Below, piece after piece: positions 1-6,986 of a stretch of DNA of 64,000 bases. How positions within the stretch are numbered: position 1 is the first letter of the stretch; each line of letters starts with the position of its first letter. A program made the position numbers and the translations under genes. The DNA is taken from assembly GCA_951812805.1 (NCBI GenBank), contig CATOSZ010000004.1:62001-126000 (forward strand), written 5' to 3'. The notes below the pieces were generated by a model. That model saw only the letters and a list, made by a program, of their open reading frames with translations, searched no databases and was not told where the DNA came from. The DNA comes from an uncultured Alphaproteobacteria bacterium. Its GTDB lineage: Bacteria; Pseudomonadota; Alphaproteobacteria; GCA-2731375.

Positions 1-778
1 GCGCGGCGGCTCGGACGCCGCCGGCCTGATCCTGAAGGCCCGCAAGGACGGCAACGTCTGGCGGCTGAACGGGGAAAAGACCTCGATCAGCCTCGCCAAC
101 CAGGCCCGCGAAATCGTCGTCATGGCGCGCACCGGCGAGGTGGAGGAACGCGCGCGCGGCGTCACCGCCTTCGTCGTGCCGATGGACGCACCGGGGGTGT
201 CGGTCACCAGCTTCGACGACATCGGCACCCGCGCGGTCGGCCGCAGCTCCGTCTTCTTCGACGACGTCGCGGTCGAGCCCGAACGCATGCTCGGCGCCGA
301 GGGGGACGGCTTCCGCCAGACGATGAACGGCTTCGACTATTCGCGCGCCATCATCGGCTTGCAATGCATGGCCGCCGCCTTCGCCAGCCTGGAGGAAACC
401 TGGGCCTACATCACCGAGCGCGAGGCCTTCGGCATGCCGATCGCCAAATTCCAGGGCGTGACGGAGCCCCTGTCGGAGGCGGAGACCCATCTCTCCGCCG
501 CGCGGCTGCTGTGCTACCAGACGCTGTGGTTGCGCGACCAGGGCCTGGCGCATACCTCGCAGGCGGCGATGTGCAAATGGTGGTGCCCGCAGCTCGCCTT
601 CAAGGTCATTCACCGCTGTCTTTTGACGCACGGCCATTACGGTTACAGTACCGACCTGCCGCACGAGCAGCGGCTGCGCGACGTCATGGGTCTGCAGATC
701 GGTGATGGAACGGAACAGATTCAGAAGATGATCATCGCCCGGGAGAAGATCGGCCGGGTGGCGGTCCCCTACGCTTGA
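1..778 (+). CDS. Acyl-CoA dehydrogenase, C-terminal part (5' end outside window)
   Basis: The open frame runs in from the left edge (first full codon at base 2) and ends at TGA 776-778, so only about 258 C-terminal residues are visible. Early residues GGSDAAGL and NGEKTSISLANQA match the middle beta-barrel segment of acyl-CoA dehydrogenases, and the helical C-terminal FAD domain follows (GFRQTMNGFDYSRA, TEREAFGMPI, HGHYGYS). The family oxidises acyl-CoA to enoyl-CoA with FAD and passes electrons to ETF. The next gene, a Rieske oxygenase, starts 10 bases downstream, suggesting one transcript for degradation of an aromatic or alicyclic acyl-CoA. The substrate cannot be told from this fragment. 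Confidence 0.9.
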   Translation, partial: RGGSDAAGLILKARKDGNVWRLNGEKTSISLANQAREIVVMARTGEVEERARGVTAFVVPMDAPGVSVTSFDDIGTRAVGRSSVFFDDVAVEPERMLGAEGDGFRQTMNGFDYSRAIIGLQCMAAAFASLEETWAYITEREAFGMPIAKFQGVTEPLSEAETHLSAARLLCYQTLWLRDQGLAHTSQAAMCKWWCPQLAFKVIHRCLLTHGHYGYSTDLPHEQRLRDVMGLQIGDGTEQIQKMIIAREKIGRVAVPYA

Positions 779-788
779 GGACGAGTGG

Positions 789-1940
789 ATGCATCGACAG
801 GAACAGCTGACACAGGCGCGGAAGATCTGCGCGTTTCTCGACCAGCGGACGACGGCGCTGGCCGACGAGGTATATCTCAATCCGGTCACAGGCTACACCT
901 GCCCGGATCGTTTCGCGGCGGAGCGCAAGTCCTTCTTCCGCGACGGCCCGGTGTTCATGGGCCTCAGCTGCGAGTTCCCGCAACCGGGATCCTTCCGGGC
1001 CGAGAACTTCGACGGTGTGCCGATCCTGATCGTGCGCGACGATGCCGGCACGCTGCGCGCCTTCCTCAACGTCTGCCGCCATCGCGGCGCGCAACTGCTG
1101 GACGGCCGGGGTGAGTGCGCCGCGTCCTTCTCCTGCCCCTATCACGGCTGGAGCTATGCGCGCGACGGCAGCCTTGCGGCGATCCCGCACTTGAAAAACT
1201 TCGACGCGATCGACCAGGCGGAGTACGGCCTCACACCGCTGCCGCTGGTGGAGCGCGACGGCATGATCTGGGTGGTGCCGAAACCCGGTGCCGAGATCGA
1301 CGTCACGGCACATCTGACGCCGGGGCTGGAGGACGAGTTCAAGTCCTACGACCTCGCCGGCTATCACCACTACGAGACCCGGACGCTCGAGCAGGAGATG
1401 AACTGGAAACTGGTCATCGACACCTTCCTCGAGACCTATCACCTGAACGTGCTGCACAAGGACACGCTGACCGGCATCATCGAGTCGAACGTCGCCACCT
1501 GCGACGGCTTCGGCCGCAACCTGCGCGCCATGTACGTCCGGCCGAGCTTCAAGGAGATGCGGCGGCAGCCGGAAGAGGACTGGGACGTGATGCGCCACAC
1601 GGCGGTGATCTACGTCCTCTTCCCCAACACGGTCTTTATCGTGCAGGGCGACCACCTCGAAAGCTGGCGGGTCGAGCCGGTCGGTGGGCCGGACCGCGCC
1701 CGGATGTACATTTCCCTCTACACGCCGGAGCCGACGGTGACCGACAGCGCGCGCCGGCATTGGGACAACAACATGCAGCTGTTGATGGACGTCGTGAGAA
1801 ACGAGGATTTCCCCGTCGGCGAGGGCATCCAGCGCAGCTTCCACTCCGACGCGCAGCCGCACGTGACCTTCGGCCGGAACGAGCCGGCGCTCGGCTACTA
1901 CCACCGCGCCATCAGGGACGCGTTGGAGGCGGCGGCCTGA
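789..1940 (+). CDS. Rieske [2Fe-2S] ring-hydroxylating oxygenase, alpha subunit
   Basis: This 383-residue protein has a Rieske cluster site near the N-terminus (C96-x-H98 and C116-x2-H119, in CRHRG and CPYHGW) and a catalytic non-heme iron segment, DTFLETYHLNVLH, with H218 and H223 as likely iron ligands. It is therefore an aromatic ring-hydroxylating or demethylating oxygenase alpha subunit, acting with a reductase not seen here. No beta subunit follows, as in alpha-only oxygenases. ATG 789 is preceded by a weak GAGTGG. The stop TGA 1938-1940 overlaps the proposed CTG start of the following methyltransferase, implying translational coupling. The substrate is unknown; the acyl-CoA dehydrogenase upstream suggests a catabolic operon. 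Confidence 0.9.
   Translation: MHRQEQLTQARKICAFLDQRTTALADEVYLNPVTGYTCPDRFAAERKSFFRDGPVFMGLSCEFPQPGSFRAENFDGVPILIVRDDAGTLRAFLNVCRHRGAQLLDGRGECAASFSCPYHGWSYARDGSLAAIPHLKNFDAIDQAEYGLTPLPLVERDGMIWVVPKPGAEIDVTAHLTPGLEDEFKSYDLAGYHHYETRTLEQEMNWKLVIDTFLETYHLNVLHKDTLTGIIESNVATCDGFGRNLRAMYVRPSFKEMRRQPEEDWDVMRHTAVIYVLFPNTVFIVQGDHLESWRVEPVGGPDRARMYISLYTPEPTVTDSARRHWDNNMQLLMDVVRNEDFPVGEGIQRSFHSDAQPHVTFGRNEPALGYYHRAIRDALEAAA
1925..1940 (+). promoter_or_regulatory. Shine-Dalgarno GGAGG and CTGA start/stop overlap
   Basis: GGAGG at 1925-1929 lies 7 bases before CTG 1937-1939, which shares TGA with the end of the Rieske oxygenase gene. The geometry is that of the usual ATGA coupling junction with the first base changed to C. 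It decides the start of the methyltransferase. Confidence 0.6.
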
Positions 1941-2629
1941 ACGACACCGCTTCCGCGCCCGCCTGCCCGCTCTGCGACGGCGGCGACATCGCGCCCTATC
2001 ATCGCGACCGCAAACGGCACTACCTCGCCTGCGCCGCTTGCGACCTGGTTTTCGTGCCGCCCGAATTCCACCTGAGCTTCGCGGCGGAGCGGACCTATTA
2101 CGATCTGCACGAAAACCGGCCCGACGATCCGGGCTACCACCGGTTCCTTAACCGGCTGTTCGCGCCCCTGGCCTCGCGCCTGCCCGCCGGCGCGCGCGGC
2201 CTCGACTTCGGCTGTGGGCCGGGCCCGGCGCTGGCGGCGATGTTCGAAGCGGCCGGCCACGACGTCGCGCTCTATGATCGCCATTACGCGCCCGACGCCT
2301 CGGTGCTTGCCGAGGCTTACGATTTCATCACCCTCACGGAAGTGGCCGAGCATCTCGCCAGGCCCGGGGCGGAGCTGGATCGGCTTTGGCAAGCGCTACG
2401 ACCGGGCGGCTGGCTCGCCGTCATGACCAAACGGATCCGTGACCAGGCCGCATTCCGGACCTGGCACTACATCACCGATCCAACCCACGTGGCTTTCTTT
2501 TCCGAGGCGACGTTCCACTGGCTTGCCACACGTTGGTCGGCCCGGTTGGAGATCGTCGGCGCCGACGTCGTATACCAATCGACAATGATCAGAACCCGAT
2601 GGCCCATGATCTTCGTCCGATGGATTTGA
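1937..2629 (+). CDS. Zinc-ribbon class I SAM methyltransferase, CTG start, 3' end rewritten by IS630
   Basis: The frame encodes an N-terminal four-cysteine zinc ribbon (CPLC and CAAC, residues 10-13 and 32-35) followed by a Rossmann SAM-binding domain with motif I DFGCGPG (residues 90-96) and post-motif TEVAEHL. No ATG, GTG or TTG lies in frame for about 175 bases before the ribbon. CTG 1937 sits 7 bases after GGAGG (1925-1929) and overlaps the Rieske stop as CTGA, so CTG is the best start. Translation reaches 2629 only because IS630 inserted at 2573-2574; without the element the frame reads GTA-TAG, ending after 212 residues. The present protein has 18 foreign C-terminal residues. The substrate is not recognisable. 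Confidence 0.75.
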   Translation: MNDTASAPACPLCDGGDIAPYHRDRKRHYLACAACDLVFVPPEFHLSFAAERTYYDLHENRPDDPGYHRFLNRLFAPLASRLPAGARGLDFGCGPGPALAAMFEAAGHDVALYDRHYAPDASVLAEAYDFITLTEVAEHLARPGAELDRLWQALRPGGWLAVMTKRIRDQAAFRTWHYITDPTHVAFFSEATFHWLATRWSARLEIVGADVVYQSTMIRTRWPMIFVRWI

Positions 2630-3738
2630 TTCTGTCCGGCTGTGCGATGAGGTTGTTCCAGGCCTTGCAGCAATGATCGGTGATGTCGTCCTGGTCTTCG
2701 AAGACGATGTCGGAGAGCCAGTTGTTTCGGATGTACTGCCAGACGTTCTCGGCAGGATTGAGTTCGGGCGATCTCGGCGGCAGCGGCAGGAGGGTTATGT
2801 TGGCCGGGACGTCGAGCCGTTTCGTGGTGTGCCAGCCGGCCCGGTCGAGCAGCATCAAGGCATGGGCTCCGGGTTGAACCTGGACGGAGATTTCCTCCAG
2901 ATGCTGCTGCATGGCGGCGGTGTTGCAGCGTTGCTGGACGATGGCGGCGCCGGTGCCGCGCTCGGGGCAGATGGCGCCGAAGATATAGGCCGACTTGGTG
3001 CGCTGATCGTGCGGGGTGCGTGGCCGTGTGCCGCGCCGGGCCCAGCGCCGGGCATGCTTGTTCTTCTGTCCGACGCGGGTTTCATCCTGCCACCAGATCT
3101 CTATCCCGGTGCCGTCGGGGAGTGCTTTGCGAGCCCGCGCGACCAGCTCGGGGAATTTTTTTTGAAGTCCTCGATCACCCCCGGCTCCTGGGCGTGATGG
3201 CGCGGCCGCATCGTCATCCTGGCGAAGCCCATCGCCTTCAGCTCCCGGCTCACCGTCCGCTGGTCGAGCGTGATCGCGAAGCTCTCGCCGATCCAGTCGA
3301 CCAGATCCGCTAGCCGCCAGCGCATGACGCCGTCGCGCGCCGGATCCGGTCCCGCTTCCACCCGGGCCGCCAAGGCGTCCCGTTGCGCCGGGTCCAGTTT
3401 CTTCGCCGCGCCCGGCGCCTTGCGGTCGATCAGGCCGGCCGGGCCCTCCGCGTTGAAACGCAGCACCCAGTCACGGATCACCTGAAGGCCGACGTCCCCC
3501 GTCCGCGCGGCCTCCGTCCGACTCCCGCCCTCGTAGATCACAGCAAGCGAAAGCAAGCGCCGGATCTGTTTAGCATCCCTCGATCCCTTGGCCAGACGTC
3601 GCAACGCCGCCGCATCGAAATCCTCGCGCAAGGCAATACCCCGACCCATGGTGATCCCCCTCTTCCGAATCACCACAATTGAGTCAGAAATCAGCCAGCA
3701 AGGGAATCCAACCGCGAGTTGACATCAATGTCGACTGG
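2575..3738 (-). mobile_element. IS630-family insertion sequence, flanked by TA
   Basis: The ends are imperfect inverted repeats: CCAATCGACAATGAT at 2575-2589 and its partner ATCAATGTCGACTGG at 3724-3738 (13 of 15 matching). Both are flanked by TA (2573-2574 and 3739-3740), the target duplicated by IS630/Tc1 elements. The 1164-bp length and a single transposase in two frames fit the family. It separates the methyltransferase from an AraC regulator whose ATG is only 28 bases beyond the right TA. Confidence 0.88.
2589..3649 (-). CDS. IS630-family DDE transposase, encoded in two frames joined by a -1 shift
   Basis: The first frame (ATG at 3649) encodes a helix-turn-helix region and runs to 3101. 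The second carries the DDE catalytic domain: WWQDETRVGQKN, MLLDRAGWH and SPELNPAENVW supply D, D and E. The frames meet at eight A residues (coding strand; T8 at 3156-3163). A -1 slip there gives a continuous protein of about 353 residues, normal for the family. Programmed slippage on A-runs is known in IS630 elements, but an inactivating one-base deletion would look the same. The start at 3649 is favoured by GAGGGGG just upstream; a longer start at 3676 is possible. Confidence 0.85.
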
Positions 3739-3768
3739 TAGTATTCCTGCGCAAGGCGGAGACAGGGA

Positions 3769-4587
3769 ATGTCTGAGCGCCCGCCGCCAGTTCGCTTTCG
3801 CCGCGCGCCCGGCGACGGATCGGTCGAATATCTCGCCGGACACTATCGAGATTTTGCCTACGCGCCGCATTCGCACGACCGCTACATGCTGGGCCTGATC
3901 ACCGCCGGTGCAATCGAGATCGCCGAGCCAGGGCGGCGGGTTTGTGCCGAGCGCGGCCAAATTGTCCTCTACAACGTCGATACGGTGCATTGGGGAAAGG
4001 CGGCCGACACGACGGGCTGGTCGATCCTCGCAACCTATGTCACACCGGAGCGGATCAACGAGGCCGCCCGCGACATCGGCCTGGTCCGCCGGGGCAGCAT
4101 TGGCTTCAGGGCCATTGCCGACACCGACCGTCGGCTCGGCGCGCGGATCCAGGCGCTGCATACGCCAGGTACGCTCGCCGACGAGCTGGCCCGCGACGCC
4201 GTGCTGCACGAGGTCTTCGCCACCGCCTTGCCACGTCACGCCAGCCTCCCGGTACCGAAACCGCGGCCGCCCTCAGAGCATCGGGCGACAACGCTGGCGG
4301 CCGAACTGCTCGATGCCGCATGTGCCGACGGCATTTCGCTCGCGGCACTCGCCGAGGCATGCGGCCTCTCCCGCCATTGGCTGTTGAAAGCGTTCAAGGC
4401 ACGTTACGGCATGCCGCCGCACGCCTACCTCACTGACCGGCGGGTGCGCCAGGCCACTCGTCTGCTGCGTGAGGGCCGACCGCCAGCCATGGTCGCCCTG
4501 GACTGCGGCTTCGCCGACCAGAGCCACCTGACACGCACCTTCAAGCGCCTGACCGGCCTGACGCCGTCACGCTTCCAGGCCGCCTGA
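3769..4587 (+). CDS. AraC-family transcriptional regulator
   Basis: This 272-residue protein has an N-terminal cupin-like sensing domain (HSHDRYMLGLITAGAIEI, then GQIVLYNVDTVHWG) and a C-terminal pair of helix-turn-helix motifs (LAALAEACGLSRHWLLKAFKARYG and AMVALDCGFADQSHLTRTFKR segments, residues about 190-265), the AraC DNA-binding layout. The ligand is unknown. IS630 sits 28 bases upstream of the ATG, so the native promoter is probably disrupted or replaced by one inside the element. A small monooxygenase-fold gene follows after 82 bases on the same strand and may be a target. Confidence 0.92.
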   Translation: MSERPPPVRFRRAPGDGSVEYLAGHYRDFAYAPHSHDRYMLGLITAGAIEIAEPGRRVCAERGQIVLYNVDTVHWGKAADTTGWSILATYVTPERINEAARDIGLVRRGSIGFRAIADTDRRLGARIQALHTPGTLADELARDAVLHEVFATALPRHASLPVPKPRPPSEHRATTLAAELLDAACADGISLAALAEACGLSRHWLLKAFKARYGMPPHAYLTDRRVRQATRLLREGRPPAMVALDCGFADQSHLTRTFKRLTGLTPSRFQAA

Positions 4588-4669
4588 ACGACGACAACAT
4601 CGTTCAAGACCAGGGCGTGACCCTCGCACCAGAATGCGGTCCCTGATGCGGATAAAGTGGGAGACGACG

Positions 4670-5008
4670 ATGCGCGATGACGACATGGCTGGCGGACCGA
4701 TACTCCGCTTTTTCGAAGCCCGCGCGAAGCCCGGCCGCTCGGACGTTCTGGTGGCGAAGTTCTCGGAAGTGTCCGCCGCCGTGGTTGTGGGCGAACCTGG
4801 CAATCATGGATACTTCTTCGGTGCCAATGTCACGCGCCAAGGGGAGGACGTGGTCTTTGCCTCGCTTTGGGCCAACCTCGACGCCATCCGGACCCGCTTT
4901 GGCGCCGATTGGCGTGAGTCTTACATGCCCGATGGCTATGACGACTTGATCGAAGCCTGTCGCGTCCGCCACTTCCACCTGGCCGACGGTTGGCACGTCA
5001 CCATCTGA
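4670..5008 (+). CDS. ABM-like (antibiotic biosynthesis monooxygenase fold) small protein
   Basis: The protein has 112 residues if translated from ATG 4670, which is preceded by GTGGGAG at 6 bases; an upstream ATG at 4634 has no comparable site. The sequence ILRFFEARAKPGRSDVLVAKF, the alternation of short strands and helices, and ADWRESYMPDGYDDLIEAC resemble the ABM/dimeric alpha-beta barrel family, which includes small cofactorless monooxygenases and heme-degrading enzymes. No catalytic residues can be assigned. The only clue to its role is its position after the AraC regulator. Confidence 0.6.
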   Translation: MRDDDMAGGPILRFFEARAKPGRSDVLVAKFSEVSAAVVVGEPGNHGYFFGANVTRQGEDVVFASLWANLDAIRTRFGADWRESYMPDGYDDLIEACRVRHFHLADGWHVTI

Positions 5009-5067
5009 ACGGGGGCGAGAGAGGCCTTTGGTTCCCTCGCCAATACTTCCCACCCTTAACCATGGCC

Positions 5068-5562
5068 TCAAAGTAGAAAGGCGATCGAGGGCAACGCGTC
5101 GGTCGCGTTCACCAGTTCGACGACCTTGCGGAACAGCCGGAAGCCGTCCCCGGTCTGCCGCAGGCCATAGGTTGTCCGCCCGGCCCACACGCGGACCTCG
5201 CCCGTCGCCTGCACGGCATGCTCGTGCGCGACGAAGTTGGCGGCGACGGTGATCTCGTCGCCCGTGCGGGCGAGGATCTCGATGTTGGAGATCACGCGGC
5301 GCATCGGCGAGGGCGGCGTCTGGGCGTGGCGGTGCCCGGATTGCAGCTGGCGGATCCGCGTCGCCACCCGCGTGCGGTTGTCGTCGATGAAGCTCATCCG
5401 CACCACCGGATCGTAGTCGGCCGGGCCGTACGGGACCCAATAGTGCATGTCGTCGGCCAGCAGGCTTTCCCAGCCGGCATAATCCGCCTCGTCCGCCAGG
5501 CGGGCCTCGCGATACAGGAAGGCCTCGATCTCCAGCCGCTCGGCGATGGCCTCGACGCTCAC
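5068..5562 (-). CDS. Ring-hydroxylating dioxygenase, beta (small) subunit
   Basis: This 164-residue protein has the SnoaL/NTF2-like fold of dioxygenase beta subunits: EAFLYREARLADEADYAGW, DDMHYWVPYG, RMSFIDDNRTRVATRI and a C-terminal strand-rich part. Beta subunits support assembly of the alpha3beta3 enzyme and do not bind iron. It starts at GTG 5562, which overlaps the alpha-subunit stop as GTGA, so the two subunits are translationally coupled and made in equal amounts. The gene ends about 60 bases from the convergent ABM-like gene. Confidence 0.92.
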   Translation of the reverse strand: MSVEAIAERLEIEAFLYREARLADEADYAGWESLLADDMHYWVPYGPADYDPVVRMSFIDDNRTRVATRIRQLQSGHRHAQTPPSPMRRVISNIEILARTGDEITVAANFVAHEHAVQATGEVRVWAGRTTYGLRQTGDGFRLFRKVVELVNATDALPSIAFLL

Positions 5563-6821
5563 GCCCGTGCCTCCATGACCTGCCGGTAATGGCGCCAGAA
5601 CCCCCGGTTGGTCGTCTCGTCGCTGACGTGGCCGACACGGCCCTGTTCGTCGTCGCGCTCGCGCGCCCGGCCCCGGGCGAGGTCGACCCAGCCGTGACCG
5701 TCCTGCCGACCGGCAGCGAAACCATTCTGCATCCGCTCGGCGACCACCGCGTCGTCGGGCAGCAGAAAGGACGCCGGGCCCATCGCGGCGACGGACTGGC
5801 GGAGGATGCGTTCGTTCAAGGCCGGCTCCACCCCGTCCAGCAGCAGCGGCGTGTGATAGTGCGTCGTCCGCGCTGGCGCGAGCGGCTGGATGATCGCCAG
5901 GTTCATCTCGCCCAAGAACAGGTTGGGAAAGATCAAGGCATGCGGCGGCCCGTCCCAAAGGATGCGATCGGCCGCCGCCGTCCCGTGGCCCTGCTGTAGG
6001 GCCGCGACATAGCTCGCGACCTTCTCGCGGCCGGTGCCGAGCCAGGCGAGTTCCCGGTCGTAGCCCGGCCGCAAGTCGAGCTCGACGTGCCCGAGGCCGT
6101 GATCGCGGGCGACGGACTTGTTGTCGAGTTCCGGCGAGAACAGCGCCGCCTCGTACTGCGTGCCCGGCACGGCGCTGCGCAGGGAGGCATGGGTGACCGC
6201 CAGGTGGTAGCCGTCGTTGTCGCTCTCCGGCCACATCTTCCAGTTCGACTCGATCCGCTGGCCGATCCAGCCGCCCCGGATCGCCAGCCGCCCCTCCGGC
6301 GACATGTCGCAGGCGCGGTCGATCAGCAGCTTCCCGCCGGCACCCAGATGCGCGTCGAGCGGGCCCGCCTCGCCCGTCTGGTTGGTGAAGACGAAGCCCC
6401 GGTAGCTTTCCACCGCGCCCGGCCGGTCCAGGTCGAGGCGCGCCATCGGCCCCTCGAAACCGCTTTTGCCGGGCAGGCTCTTCAATGCTCCCGCCAGGGA
6501 ATACACCCAGCCGTGGTAGCTGCACTGGAAGCTCTTGCGGCCCCCGCCAGCGGCCTGCCAACAGAGTTGCGTGCCGCGGTGCGCGCAACGATTGGCCAGC
6601 ACCCGGACCTCACCGCCCTCATCGCGCACCATGATGACCGGCTCCAGCCCCAGGCGGCGGGTCACCCAGTCGCCGGCTTCCGGGATTTCGGACTCGTGCC
6701 CGACGAAGACCCAGCCGGCGAGAAAGATCCGCGCCATTTCGTCGGCGAACACGGTCGCATCGGTATAGAGGCCGCCATGCACCCGGTCGTCCTCGACCAG
6801 TCGCGCGTAGTCGATGTTCAT
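5559..6821 (-). CDS. Rieske ring-hydroxylating dioxygenase, alpha (large) subunit
   Basis: This is a 420-residue protein. The Rieske site is C79-x-H81 and C100-x2-H103 (CAHRG, CSYHGW). The catalytic iron region is ESDNDGYHLAVTH, with H206 and H211 as ligands and the bridging aspartate just before them. With its beta subunit it would form an oxygenase that dihydroxylates an aromatic ring using O2 and electrons from a ferredoxin/reductase not encoded nearby. ATG 6821 follows a strong GGAGGGGG. The gene diverges from the CoA-transferase across 165 bases, which likely hold both promoters. The substrate is not determinable; the length fits benzoate/anthranilate-like oxygenases. Confidence 0.93.
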   Translation of the reverse strand: MNIDYARLVEDDRVHGGLYTDATVFADEMARIFLAGWVFVGHESEIPEAGDWVTRRLGLEPVIMVRDEGGEVRVLANRCAHRGTQLCWQAAGGGRKSFQCSYHGWVYSLAGALKSLPGKSGFEGPMARLDLDRPGAVESYRGFVFTNQTGEAGPLDAHLGAGGKLLIDRACDMSPEGRLAIRGGWIGQRIESNWKMWPESDNDGYHLAVTHASLRSAVPGTQYEAALFSPELDNKSVARDHGLGHVELDLRPGYDRELAWLGTGREKVASYVAALQQGHGTAAADRILWDGPPHALIFPNLFLGEMNLAIIQPLAPARTTHYHTPLLLDGVEPALNERILRQSVAAMGPASFLLPDDAVVAERMQNGFAAGRQDGHGWVDLARGRARERDDEQGRVGHVSDETTNRGFWRHYRQVMEARA

Positions 6822-6986
6822 GACCCCCTCCCCGGTTCGGTGCCGACGAGGATAGGATGCCCGCCGCGCCGACGCGAGGGCCTTTACCGCCCGTTTCCGC
6901 CGTGCGGCGGCGGTGATAAGGTCCCCCCGCCCGCGTCTCGCCGGGCGCCCACGACCTGCAACCTGCAACCGGAAAGTCCATTCGCC

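Noticed and set aside
732..1904. 390-codon open frame antisense to the Rieske oxygenase
   Set aside because: It is a high-GC shadow of a gene with clear catalytic motifs and has no recognisable domain. Many similar antisense frames across the window were dropped for the same reason.
6087..6986. 300-codon upstream extension of the CoA-transferase frame
   Set aside because: It is antisense to the Rieske alpha subunit and unlike any family; the CoA-transferase homology begins at GTG 6987.
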